Below, piece by piece: positions 1-6,146 of a DNA stretch of 7,900 nucleotides (positions are counted from its first letter, which is position 1; every line of letters starts with the position of its first letter). The DNA is from Bacillota bacterium (GTDB taxonomy: Bacteria; Bacillota; Clostridia; Peptostreptococcales; Anaerovoracaceae). The notes under the pieces are model-generated. The model was not told the origin of the DNA and did not search any database. It saw only the letters and a list, made by a program, of their open reading frames with translations. The stretch covers positions 1-7,900 of the forward strand of contig JAFRLD010000199.1 in NCBI GenBank assembly GCA_017431395.1, read 5' to 3'. The position numbers were made by a program, and so were the translations under genes.

Positions 1-964
1 CTCCCAGCGCGAGGCGGAGCGTCTGCTTCTCGCGCCGGCGCATATCCGCTGCATAATAATCGCTTAGCAGCGGCTGCGAACCCTGGATCAACCCAACGAA
101 GATCGCCAGGAGCACGCACCCCGTATTCGCGATGATGCTGTATGCCGCCACGCCCATATTGCCTGCGATGCCTACGATCGTGATATTGGAAATGATCACG
201 ACGATCCCGGTGGAGATCTCGACGATGAATGAAGAAACGCCAAGGCTGCAGCAATCTGCCATGACAGAAGGATCCAGGGTCCCCTTCCGGAGATGGAACG
301 AACTTTTGCCGGGCAGTATGTACAGGAGGAAACCCAGAACCATACCCATCATCGGTGAAACGCCCGTAGCGAGCGCCGCCCCGAACATGCCAAGATGCAG
401 AGGATAGATGAAAATATAATCCAGAATGATATTCAGGATCGTGCCGGTCACCATGCAGACGGTCGAGATCATCGGGGAATTGTCATTGCGGATGAACGCG
501 ACGAAAATATTGCTGTACATGAAGCACGGCGTGAAGATCATCACGATCATGACATAGGTGGTGGTCGGTGCGAGAGTCTCATGGTTCGCCCCGAAAAGCT
601 CGGCGATCTGGGGAGCGAACAAAATCCCGACCATGATAAAAATCACGCTTATGACAACGCTTAGCGCCATCATATTCGTGTAGACCTGGTCGCCTTTGAA
701 GACGTCCCCTCTCGTTTTGTGGATCGTGTACTTCGTCGCCCCTCCGATACCCAGAAGCAAACCGATCGCATTCGCTGCGAAATAGATAGGCACTGCGAAG
801 TTCAACGAAGCCAGCCCGACCGGGCCTATCTGATCAGATATGAAAAATGTGTCCGTAAAATAGTAAACCGCCACTCCCAGCATACTCAGTATGCTCAGAG
901 AGACGTAGCGTGCGAATCGGCGTATAACGCTTTCGGATGCCAGAAGCTGAACATTCTCATTCAT
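1..964 (-). CDS. MATE family multidrug/cation efflux transporter (partial, C-terminus beyond window)
   Basis: An integral membrane antiporter of the MATE family, which exports drugs or other small organic molecules using a cation gradient. The visible 321 residues form many hydrophobic segments, beginning near residue 22 (LSILSMLGVAVYYFTDTFF). The family landmark LIQGSQPLL sits near residue 290, at the start of the second-half pore helices. Full-length members have about 450 residues, so roughly 130 are missing beyond base 1, and the frame is open to the edge. The start at 964 (MNENVQ) is the first in-frame ATG after the LplA stop. A weak Shine-Dalgarno (GGGTGG) lies 6 nt upstream. The gene follows lplA by 38 bp and is probably the last visible member of the operon. 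The substrate cannot be inferred. The family call is secure; a flippase or toxin exporter role within the superfamily is not excluded. Confidence 0.93.
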   Translation of the reverse strand, partial: MNENVQLLASESVIRRFARYVSLSILSMLGVAVYYFTDTFFISDQIGPVGLASLNFAVPIYFAANAIGLLLGIGGATKYTIHKTRGDVFKGDQVYTNMMALSVVISVIFIMVGILFAPQIAELFGANHETLAPTTTYVMIVMIFTPCFMYSNIFVAFIRNDNSPMISTVCMVTGTILNIILDYIFIYPLHLGMFGAALATGVSPMMGMVLGFLLYILPGKSSFHLRKGTLDPSVMADCCSLGVSSFIVEISTGIVVIISNITIVGIAGNMGVAAYSIIANTGCVLLAIFVGLIQGSQPLLSDYYAADMRRREKQTLRLALG

Positions 965-1002
965 CGCCGGCCACCCATCCTAAACAGCAACATTCACCTT
1001 TC

Positions 1003-2061
1003 CTAAACAATAACATCCACGAGTTCTTCTGCCGTCACATCGCCCAGATAAGACGGCAGGTCCGCTTCACTGAGGACTTGAAGCAGGGCTTCCCTCTCGT
1101 ACTGGACCCCCTCCAGCATCTGCTCGAGTTCAGCGATATCTCTGCTGGAGAAAAAATCCCCGGTGATCTGGAGCCTGTGAACTCTGTGCTTCCGGATCGA
1201 AAAATGAAATACCACCTGGCCGCATCGAAAGAAGTCTCCCCGCGTGATCTCAGAAGCGGGAGAGCGGCCGAAGTTCCAGGAGGCGCTTTCGTATTTTCTT
1301 TTTTGCAGATCCCGGACCTGCTCCATCTGCGCCGGGCTCAGGTGTTCCTCACGCAGGTCGTATTCCCGCCGGAACCAGTCCAGGAGCAGCTGCTTGAAGC
1401 CCAGCGTATCCACCGGGGCCTGGCCAACCGCCTTCGTACGCTCCTCCGGAGCCTGGCCACCCGCCGCTGCACGTTCCACCGCAGCCGCCTCCAGCAAAGG
1501 CTTCAAATTCGTCACCCGGCTGCGGACTGACTTGGTCGCCTTCGAGCGGAACTTACCGGGCTTGACCCGAAGGACCGCCGCCACCTTCTCCATATCCACG
1601 TCGAACATGAGCGTTCCGTGATGCAGGAGCCTGCCGCGGCTGAAGTGCTGGGCATTGCCCGAAAACTTCTTCCCATCCGCCAGGATATCGTTTCGCCCGC
1701 TCTGCTCCGCATGGATCCCGGCCGCCTGCAGGGCTTTGACCACCGGCGCCGTGAAGGTCCGGAAATCCACTTTCATCCGGTCCACCTCCGGGATGATGAA
1801 GGAATAATTCAGGTTGCCCAGATCATGGTATACTGCCCCGCCTCCGGTATCCCTGCGCACCACCCGGATCCCGTGTTCCTTCACATACTGCTCATCGATC
1901 TCCTCGAGCGTATTCTGATACCTGCCCACGATGACCGCCGGCGCGTTCCTCCAAAGCAGCAGCACTGGCTCATCGAAGCGCATCTGTGTGAAGACGTATT
2001 CCTCGAAGGCCAGATTGTAGGCCGGGTCCGTGCAGGTATTTTCTATATAGATCATCTTCAT
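1003..2061 (-). CDS. lplA: Lipoate-protein ligase A
   Basis: A cytoplasmic enzyme that activates free lipoate with ATP to lipoyl-AMP and attaches it to the target lysine of lipoyl domains (GcvH, E2 subunits). From the start at 2061 (MKMIYIENTC, 352 aa), the lipoate-binding motif RRDTGGGAVYHD lies at 69-80. NDILADGKKFSG at 124-135 contains the catalytic lysine (K132, matching E. coli K133), and HHGTLMFDVD follows near 148. The C-terminal accessory domain carries the family's WNFGRSP motif near 262, so this is the full two-domain ligase (E. coli LplA has 338 aa). Homologues begin a few residues before the DPAYNLA motif, which favours 2061 or 2055. An in-frame ATG at 2100 overlaps the upstream stop as ATGA, and another start exists at 2124; none has a strong ribosome binding site. 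An Ala/Gly-rich duplicated linker (about 191-219) separates the domains. No lipoylated protein gene is in view. Confidence 0.93.
   Translation of the reverse strand: MKMIYIENTCTDPAYNLAFEEYVFTQMRFDEPVLLLWRNAPAVIVGRYQNTLEEIDEQYVKEHGIRVVRRDTGGGAVYHDLGNLNYSFIIPEVDRMKVDFRTFTAPVVKALQAAGIHAEQSGRNDILADGKKFSGNAQHFSRGRLLHHGTLMFDVDMEKVAAVLRVKPGKFRSKATKSVRSRVTNLKPLLEAAAVERAAAGGQAPEERTKAVGQAPVDTLGFKQLLLDWFRREYDLREEHLSPAQMEQVRDLQKRKYESASWNFGRSPASEITRGDFFRCGQVVFHFSIRKHRVHRLQITGDFFSSRDIAELEQMLEGVQYEREALLQVLSEADLPSYLGDVTAEELVDVIV
1414..1479 (-). repeat. Two-copy 33-bp tandem repeat inside lplA (11-residue repeat)
   Basis: Two adjacent 33-bp units within lplA encode VERAAAGGQAP (1479-1447) and EERTKAVGQAP (1446-1414), identical at 7 of 11 residues. 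The best-conserved core is a 15-bp piece on the plus strand, GCCTGGCCAACCGCC at 1418 and GCCTGGCCACCCGCC at 1451. By my count about 25 of 33 bases match between units. The unit length keeps the frame. It lies between the catalytic and accessory domains, where extra loop length is tolerable, so it looks like an in-frame duplication in a flexible linker. Confidence 0.75.
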
Positions 2062-2096
2062 GCGCTTTTCGATCTCATTCCCATGAAACACCGATC

Positions 2097-2405
2097 TCAT
2101 TCCTGTACATATTCCCGAAGGCACTCGTGTCCCTGCTCCGTCAGCATCAGCCGCGCGAACTCATCCGTCGTCTCCTTAAGCAGCCCCTCGTCTATCAGTC
2201 CCTGGATCATCTCCTCCAGAACCGATGTCTCGTAACCTTTCATGCTCCCGAACGCAGAGTTCTGATTCAGCCGCCGGCTGAACAGGCGCACGCTGTGGCT
2301 CCCCTGCAGGATCTCTATCACAAGACCGCGGCCCACCTGCTCTTTGCACTTAGCTACGCAGAACAGGATGTTCCTCACTTCTTTTTCTCTATCCAAGTCG
2401 TTCAT
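2097..2405 (-). CDS. Stand-alone RQC (RecQ C-terminal) winged-helix domain protein
   Basis: A 102-residue protein that is almost entirely one RQC domain, the winged-helix DNA-binding module that follows the zinc-binding region in RecQ helicases. Residues 13-96 track the RecQ RQC pattern: ILFCVAKCKEQVGRGLVIEI, then a GS..VR segment, FGSMKGYE, a helix with MIQGLIDEGLL, and a final strand and LTEQG. E. coli RecQ has CVYRVNQRFGMGYVVEVIRG and a downstream LTE in the same order. The helicase domains and zinc cysteines are absent, and the protein starts only about 12 residues before the domain, so it is complete rather than a fragment of a long frame. The start at 2405 has AGGAGG at 2418-2413, 7 nt upstream. 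Stand-alone RQC-type proteins ('RQC-minor') exist in Firmicutes annotation. A role in DNA binding or regulation is inference. The stop at 2097 overlaps a possible lplA start. Confidence 0.8.
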   Translation of the reverse strand: MNDLDREKEVRNILFCVAKCKEQVGRGLVIEILQGSHSVRLFSRRLNQNSAFGSMKGYETSVLEEMIQGLIDEGLLKETTDEFARLMLTEQGHECLREYVQE

Positions 2406-2412
2406 CTCTCCG

Positions 2413-2418
2413 CCTCCT
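2413..2418 (-). promoter_or_regulatory. Shine-Dalgarno of the RQC gene
   Basis: AGGAGG on the minus strand, 7 nt before ATG 2405. It fixes the start and directly abuts the last copy of the 20-bp repeat, whose GATGAGGA ending merges into it. Confidence 0.8.
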
Positions 2419-2470
2419 CATCGGCCCCAGCCGGTCCTCATCGGCTCCAGCCGGTCTTCATCGGTCTCAT
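2418..2470 (-). repeat. 20-bp tandem repeat between glycosyltransferase and RQC genes
   Basis: On the plus strand, TCATCGGCCCCAGCCGGTCC (2418-2437) is followed by TCATCGGCTCCAGCCGGTCT (2438-2457), which differs at two positions. A partial third copy, TCATCGGTCTCATCC, begins at 2458. On the transcribed minus strand each unit ends in CGATGA, so each junction reads as a stop codon overlapping an ATG. It fills nearly the whole 61-bp gap between the glycosyltransferase stop (2467) and the RQC start (2405). A simple replication-slippage duplication is the plainest origin; an effect on translational coupling is possible but unproven. Confidence 0.88.
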
Positions 2471-3627
2471 CCTAAAGCCACTTCCTCCAGAAACGCCCTG
2501 GCCTCTTCCCTGCCCCCACAGGCATGGAAGCTGTCAGAGATCCGGACGGCATTCTCCTTGTACGAAGGATCCTGCAGGACCTCCGTGACCGCACCTAAAA
2601 TATCCTCTTCTGAAATAGATCCGAGCCGGATCCCGGCCCCAAGCTCCTCGGTCCTCTTCGCCACGGCCCCCTGCTCCGGCGTCTGCGGGAAGAGCACCAG
2701 CGGGACCTGAAAATACAGGCCCTCAGATGCGGAATTCATGCCGCAGTGCGTGATGAAGGCATCCGCGATGGACAGCACCGCCATCTGATCCACCGACTCG
2801 TGGATCTCAATGTTCTCCGGCAGATCGTCGAAATGCTCCGGATTCGTTCCCATGGAGATGATGACCTGCCAGTCCGTCTGCCCCAGGGCATGGATACAGT
2901 TCCGGTAAAACTCCCGGTTCTGATTCACCGTCCCCATGGAGATATAAACGGTCTTCGATACCGTCTTGGCATACGGCTCAGTGATCGGCCGGATCGAAGG
3001 CCCTATGAAATGGTACCGGTCCGAGAACGTCTCCGCGCAGGGCTGAAAAAGCTTCGAAGTATACACGATGGTGTTCGTCTCATTGTCGTTCTGTACGATC
3101 TCCAGCAGTCCCTTCACAGGATAGCCCTTGTCCTGCAGGCGCTTGATCTGCTTGTTGATGCGCGGCATGGAGAACAACATTTTCGCGATGTCCCAGGAGG
3201 ACTCTTTCATGTATTTCGCAGAATGCCGGTTGAAGGCAAACGTCGTCGTGGAGGAAACATAAGGGATCCGGTGCTTCATGGCCACGAGCTTTCCCCAGAA
3301 AGCGACGGAGTCCGAAACGATCACATCTGGCTGGATCTCCCCGATCTTCTCCGTGGTCATATCATCAAGAGCCAGCGTCGAGGATACCAGAAGTTCTGTG
3401 GCGAACACCTTGTCCTTGCCGACCCGGTCCGCGTTCTCCTTGTCCTCCATCTCGAAATCATAGCCGTCGCAGCTGATAAACCTCGCACCGGCCTGCTCGA
3501 TCTTCTCCCGGAACATCTCGAAAGAAAAGTAATACACCTCATGGCCGGCGTCCGTCATTTCCTTTACAAGTCCGAGCGTGGGGTTGGTGTGCCCGTAAGC
3601 CGGAATACAAAACCAAGCGATCTTCAT
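2467..3627 (-). CDS. MGT-type (GT1) glycosyltransferase
   Basis: A 386-residue GT-B-fold glycosyltransferase of family GT1, related to macrolide and flavonoid glycosyltransferases such as Bacillus YjiC. It would transfer a sugar from a nucleotide sugar to a small acceptor in the cytoplasm. The N-terminal acceptor domain opens with MKIAWFCIPAYGHTNPTLG, with the presumed catalytic H13 and a partner Asp at 106 (VSDS). The C-terminal donor-binding domain has the signature THCGMNSASEGLYFQVP (293-309) and then PQTPEQ (314-319), the UDP-sugar-contacting end of the motif. The length is normal for the family. The start at 3627 is set by GGGAG 6 nt upstream and by homology; the frame extends further upstream but that part has no family match. 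It overlaps the NudC stop as ATGA, indicating translational coupling. No signal peptide or membrane segment is seen. Donor and acceptor are unknown; a glycolipid acceptor is the alternative. Confidence 0.9.
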   Translation of the reverse strand: MKIAWFCIPAYGHTNPTLGLVKEMTDAGHEVYYFSFEMFREKIEQAGARFISCDGYDFEMEDKENADRVGKDKVFATELLVSSTLALDDMTTEKIGEIQPDVIVSDSVAFWGKLVAMKHRIPYVSSTTTFAFNRHSAKYMKESSWDIAKMLFSMPRINKQIKRLQDKGYPVKGLLEIVQNDNETNTIVYTSKLFQPCAETFSDRYHFIGPSIRPITEPYAKTVSKTVYISMGTVNQNREFYRNCIHALGQTDWQVIISMGTNPEHFDDLPENIEIHESVDQMAVLSIADAFITHCGMNSASEGLYFQVPLVLFPQTPEQGAVAKRTEELGAGIRLGSISEEDILGAVTEVLQDPSYKENAVRISDSFHACGGREEARAFLEEVALG

Positions 3628-4490
3628 CTTTCTCTCCCTGTCCTGAACAGTTCTATCATGTGTCCCGTCAGACTGTGATTGTCCTTCATCTCCGGTACAT
3701 CCGCCCGGTCGACCCATACCGCCCGGGACAACTCCTCCTGATCCATGTGGATCGAAACATCTCCGTCCGCTTCACAGAACATCCCCACAAGCAGGTTCAG
3801 ATCAGAACCCCAGGGCTGGCTCGCCACATACCGCAGGTTTTTCACGTGGACTCCCGCTTCCTCCAGTACCTCTCTTCGCACGGTGTCCTCCACCGTCTCT
3901 CCGATCTCGCAGAATCCGGCGATGAGTGCCCAGCCTTTGTACGCCCTGCCCGCGTATTTGGTCATCAGAAGCCGCTCTCCATCGATCACCCCTACGATCA
4001 CCGCGGGTGCGATCGTCGGGAAGACCATATTGCCGCAATCCGGACACCGCAGCATCCTTTCCTTATCGCTATGATGCAAAGGCTGGCCGCACCGGCCGCA
4101 AAGCCGGTTCCTGTCATACCACGTGAACAGGTGAAAGGCGGTCATACAGGCGAACATAGAGGCCAGGTCCGGTCCTGCCGGGTCCGTACTTCGGCGGACC
4201 TCCATCAGCGGGATATATTCATACCTGCCGCCATCCGGTAGTAGCCCCGCGCCGGGCAGCAGTTCTTCTCCCGGCTCCGGAAGGCACAGGAAATATGGCT
4301 GGTCATCGATCCGGAACAGGTACTGGAGCTCCTTTTCGAACTCCCCTGCCTTCGGGAAAACGATCGTCCCGTCCGGATCTTTTGCAGCTAAGACCAGCTT
4401 TTGCTTAAAGACGAACACCGTGTCGCCGCTGGCCGGGTTTACCGGCTCATATTCGTTATGAAAAACACTTGGTGCGATATCCTGGATCAT
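3624..4490 (-). CDS. nudC: NAD(H) diphosphatase, NudC-type Nudix hydrolase
   Basis: A 288-residue Nudix hydrolase expected to cleave NAD(H) to (reduced) NMN and AMP; family members can also remove NAD caps from RNA. An N-terminal domain (about 1-125) precedes a zinc ribbon with C131, C134, C149 and C152 (CGRCG, CPDCG). The Nudix box at 192-214 fits GX5EX7REUXEEXGU exactly: G192, E198, R206-E207, E210-E211, G213. Zinc ribbon, Nudix box and a following QPW are the NudC arrangement. The family signature SQPWPFPxS reads SQPWGSDLN (224-232) here: QPW is kept but PFP is lost, so substrate preference is less sure than the fold. The start at 4490 has AAGG 7 nt upstream. It sits 17 bp after the flavin-binding protein and shares ATGA with the glycosyltransferase. 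The nicotinamidase-like gene two positions upstream supports an NAD-turnover role. Confidence 0.88.
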   Translation of the reverse strand: MIQDIAPSVFHNEYEPVNPASGDTVFVFKQKLVLAAKDPDGTIVFPKAGEFEKELQYLFRIDDQPYFLCLPEPGEELLPGAGLLPDGGRYEYIPLMEVRRSTDPAGPDLASMFACMTAFHLFTWYDRNRLCGRCGQPLHHSDKERMLRCPDCGNMVFPTIAPAVIVGVIDGERLLMTKYAGRAYKGWALIAGFCEIGETVEDTVRREVLEEAGVHVKNLRYVASQPWGSDLNLLVGMFCEADGDVSIHMDQEELSRAVWVDRADVPEMKDNHSLTGHMIELFRTGRER

Positions 4491-4507
4491 GCTCTAACCT
4501 TATGTCC

Positions 4508-4993
4508 TTATGCCTCGTTGACGAGCTTGCCGGTCATGTGCTCCGGTGTGATCTCGAAGCAGAGAACGTTCTTTCCGACTTTAGCGATCTCATCGTCTGC
4601 GTAATTCGGATCGTCCGTGAACTTGGCGCTGATGCCGATGCATATCTCCCTCACCTTCTCAGGCTCTTCCTCATAGGAGAAGAACCGGATCCTGCCGAAG
4701 GTGATGACGCTCTTGATGTTCAGAGCCCAGTCGCCTTCCTCGCGGTACCCTTCATCCATCGCACAGAAAGACACTTTGTCACAGGCTTTGATGGCATCTA
4801 ATTTATGACCTGACTTGGCCCCATGAAAATAGATCTTCCCATCCTCTTCGTTGTACCAATGGCTGACGGGCACCCCATATGGATATCCGTCATCCCCTAT
4901 GACGCTGAGTATGCCGCGCTTGGCCTCCCTTAAGACTTTAGCGCACTCTTCCTCTGTGATCTGCTGTTTGAATCTACGCATTTTCCTGAACAT
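4508..4993 (-). CDS. Pyridoxamine 5'-phosphate oxidase-like / NimA-type flavin-binding protein
   Basis: A 161-residue cytoplasmic protein of the FMN-binding split-barrel group, close to the NimA (nitroimidazole resistance) branch. After a basic N-terminus, residues 24-46 read AKRGILSVIGDDGYPYGVPV then SHW, the first barrel strands of this family. KIYFHGAKSGHKLDAIKACD (53-72) follows, where the flavin phosphate is typically bound, then VSFCAMDEG and the later barrel strand VITFGRIRFF. The length is typical. Such proteins bind FMN or another flavin and may reduce nitro compounds or act as small oxidoreductases; the actual reaction cannot be read from sequence, and this is not a PdxH orthologue. 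The start at 4993 is decided by AAGGAGG 6 nt upstream; the Met at residue 5 is an unlikely alternative. It begins 11 bp after the cysteine hydrolase stop and ends 17 bp before nudC. Confidence 0.87.
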   Translation of the reverse strand: MFRKMRRFKQQITEEECAKVLREAKRGILSVIGDDGYPYGVPVSHWYNEEDGKIYFHGAKSGHKLDAIKACDKVSFCAMDEGYREEGDWALNIKSVITFGRIRFFSYEEEPEKVREICIGISAKFTDDPNYADDEIAKVGKNVLCFEITPEHMTGKLVNEA

Positions 4994-4999
4994 TTCATT

Positions 5000-5006
5000 C
5001 CTCCTT
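5000..5006 (-). promoter_or_regulatory. Shine-Dalgarno of the PNPOx-like gene, overlapping the upstream stop
   Basis: AAGGAGG on the minus strand, 6 nt before ATG 4993. Its first two bases are part of the TAA stop (5007-5005) of the preceding hydrolase gene, so ribosomes ending there sit on the next ribosome binding site. It is the strongest ribosome binding site seen in the operon and settles the start at 4993. Confidence 0.85.
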
Positions 5007-5544
5007 ATTCTGTCCCGCCGGTCATGATCTGGCAGGAACGCATGGTTGCAAGTGCTGCCTCGTGGCTCTGCGGGGTCACGCCCGCACAGCAGGCCGGATC
5101 CACGGAGATCGTGATCTCCGGCATAGCCGCTTTAAGAAGCAGGGCATTCGACACGACACATATATCCGTACAGAGGCCGACCAGTTCGAGCTCGATCTCC
5201 TCTTCCTGTGAAAGCGCCTTCAGATCCTCCGCGAGCCGCGTGCTCCCGAAGGTCGGTTTCTCGTAGATCTTCGCCTTTGGGAGCATCTCCGCGATGTCCT
5301 CCCGGATCTCCCATCCTTTCGTCCCGCGGATGCAGTGCTCCACCGGCAGGTTTCTTCCCTCCTGGGTCTGCAGGTAATCCGCCTCATGGGTATCCATCGT
5401 TGCGATGATATCGCCGGGATCATAAGCCCGGATCTTCGCCTTCACATACGGAACGATGGCGACCGCCTCTTTCGTCCCGAGGGCGCCATCGATGAAATCA
5501 TTCTGCATATCAATAACGATCAGTATCTTTCGCATATCCATCAT
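5005..5544 (-). CDS. Nicotinamidase-like cysteine hydrolase (isochorismatase superfamily)
   Basis: A 179-residue cysteine hydrolase of the isochorismatase/nicotinamidase superfamily; the closest role by pattern is nicotinamide to nicotinate plus ammonia. The catalytic triad is visible: D12 in VIDMQNDFIDG, K96 in YEKPTFGS and C129 in VGLCTDICVVSNA (the GLCTD turn holds the usual cis-peptide). D51 and H53 (MDTHEADY) and H70 (VEHCIRGT) match metal-ligand positions of nicotinamidases, although the last part of the usual DxHxxDH run is not exact. The length fits PncA-like enzymes (180-215). ATG codons at 5544, 5541 and 5535 are all possible: 5544 overlaps the upstream stop as ATGA, while AGGAG is better spaced for 5541 or 5535, and homologues usually begin near MRKILIVIDMQNDF. 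Presence beside NudC supports NAD salvage, but other amidase substrates are possible, so no symbol is given. Confidence 0.87.
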   Translation of the reverse strand: MMDMRKILIVIDMQNDFIDGALGTKEAVAIVPYVKAKIRAYDPGDIIATMDTHEADYLQTQEGRNLPVEHCIRGTKGWEIREDIAEMLPKAKIYEKPTFGSTRLAEDLKALSQEEEIELELVGLCTDICVVSNALLLKAAMPEITISVDPACCAGVTPQSHEAALATMRSCQIMTGGTE

Positions 5545-6140
5545 TCTCCTGTCTCTAACAATTCCGGAACTGTGAATTTCCCATCCTTAAGGGTGGTCAC
5601 ATAAATGTCACAGTTCTTGATATGTTTTCCCCAGTAGGACCCGTTCGATCCCGGGGTCAGGTACTCCAGGGCGCCCTTCATGGCGATGGCATGGGTGGAG
5701 ATCAGGATGCTCCCTTCCGGGGGATCTTCGCGCAGTTCCTCCAGAAAGGTGCCCAGCCTATCCACGATGTCAGCTAAAGGCTCCATCCCCGGAGGTTCCG
5801 GCTGATTCACGAAATCGCCGAAGAATTTCAGGATCTCCGGCGGGGGTGATGTCAGGTCGGCACCCTCATAGGGACCGTAATCCATCTCCAGAAGACGTTC
5901 ATCCGTGTGGACCTTTATGCCCTCGCCCACAACGATCCCGGCCGTATCCACCGCCCGCTGCAAAGGGCTCGACCACACGAAATCCACCACAATGTCAAGA
6001 GACCGGAGCAGCTCTGCAGCTGCTTCGGCCTGCCTGATGCCGTCTTCGTTCAGGGGCTCGTCGACCCGCCCCTGCAAAACGCGCTTCTTATTCAAATCCG
6101 TCTGTCCGTGCCTGATGATGTAAATTCTGCTCTCGCTCAT
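5541..6140 (-). CDS. Histidine phosphatase family protein (phosphoglycerate mutase-like)
   Basis: A 199-residue member of the histidine phosphatase (branch 1) superfamily, which removes or transfers phosphate through a phosphohistidine. The motif YIIRHGQTDLN holds R10-H11-G12 with nucleophile H11. R62 (SSPLQRAVDTA), E85 (LLEMDYGPYEG) and the second histidine H150 (LISTHAIAMKG) complete the catalytic pocket. At about 200 residues it is shorter than dPGM glycolytic mutases (about 250) and lacks their long insertion, so a phosphatase such as CobC-like or GpmB/PhoE-like is likelier. The substrate is not evident and no cobalamin genes are nearby. The start at 6140 has only AGGA one base upstream, a poor spacing, 6 bp after the glyoxalase-like stop, so translation may depend on coupling; no better start exists before the RHG motif. 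Its stop forms ATGA with the next gene. Confidence 0.92.
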   Translation of the reverse strand: MSESRIYIIRHGQTDLNKKRVLQGRVDEPLNEDGIRQAEAAAELLRSLDIVVDFVWSSPLQRAVDTAGIVVGEGIKVHTDERLLEMDYGPYEGADLTSPPPEILKFFGDFVNQPEPPGMEPLADIVDRLGTFLEELREDPPEGSILISTHAIAMKGALEYLTPGSNGSYWGKHIKNCDIYVTTLKDGKFTVPELLETGE

Positions 6141-6146
6141 ATCCTG

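Noticed and set aside
2061..2124. Longer LplA starts at 2124 or 2100
   Set aside because: The extra residues (MPSGICTGMRSVFHG and on) have no counterpart in lipoate ligases and 2124 lies inside the RQC gene. The 2100 start remains possible because it overlaps the RQC stop, but family alignment favours 2061 or 2055.
937..2235. Plus-strand open frames opposite lplA and the MATE start (e.g. 937-1530, 1618-2235)
   Set aside because: Shadows of lplA, which has intact catalytic motifs on the other strand; no recognisable domain on the plus strand.
2418..2470. The 20-bp repeats as a CRISPR or iteron-like array
   Set aside because: The copies are directly adjacent with no spacers and number just over two; there are no cas or replication genes nearby.
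2746..3678. A 310-codon plus-strand open frame opposite the glycosyltransferase and nudC genes
   Set aside because: Antisense to clearly recognised proteins; its product is rich in Arg, His, Leu and Asp with no family pattern, and it has no convincing ribosome binding site. It is a by-product of the GC-rich codon use of the real genes.
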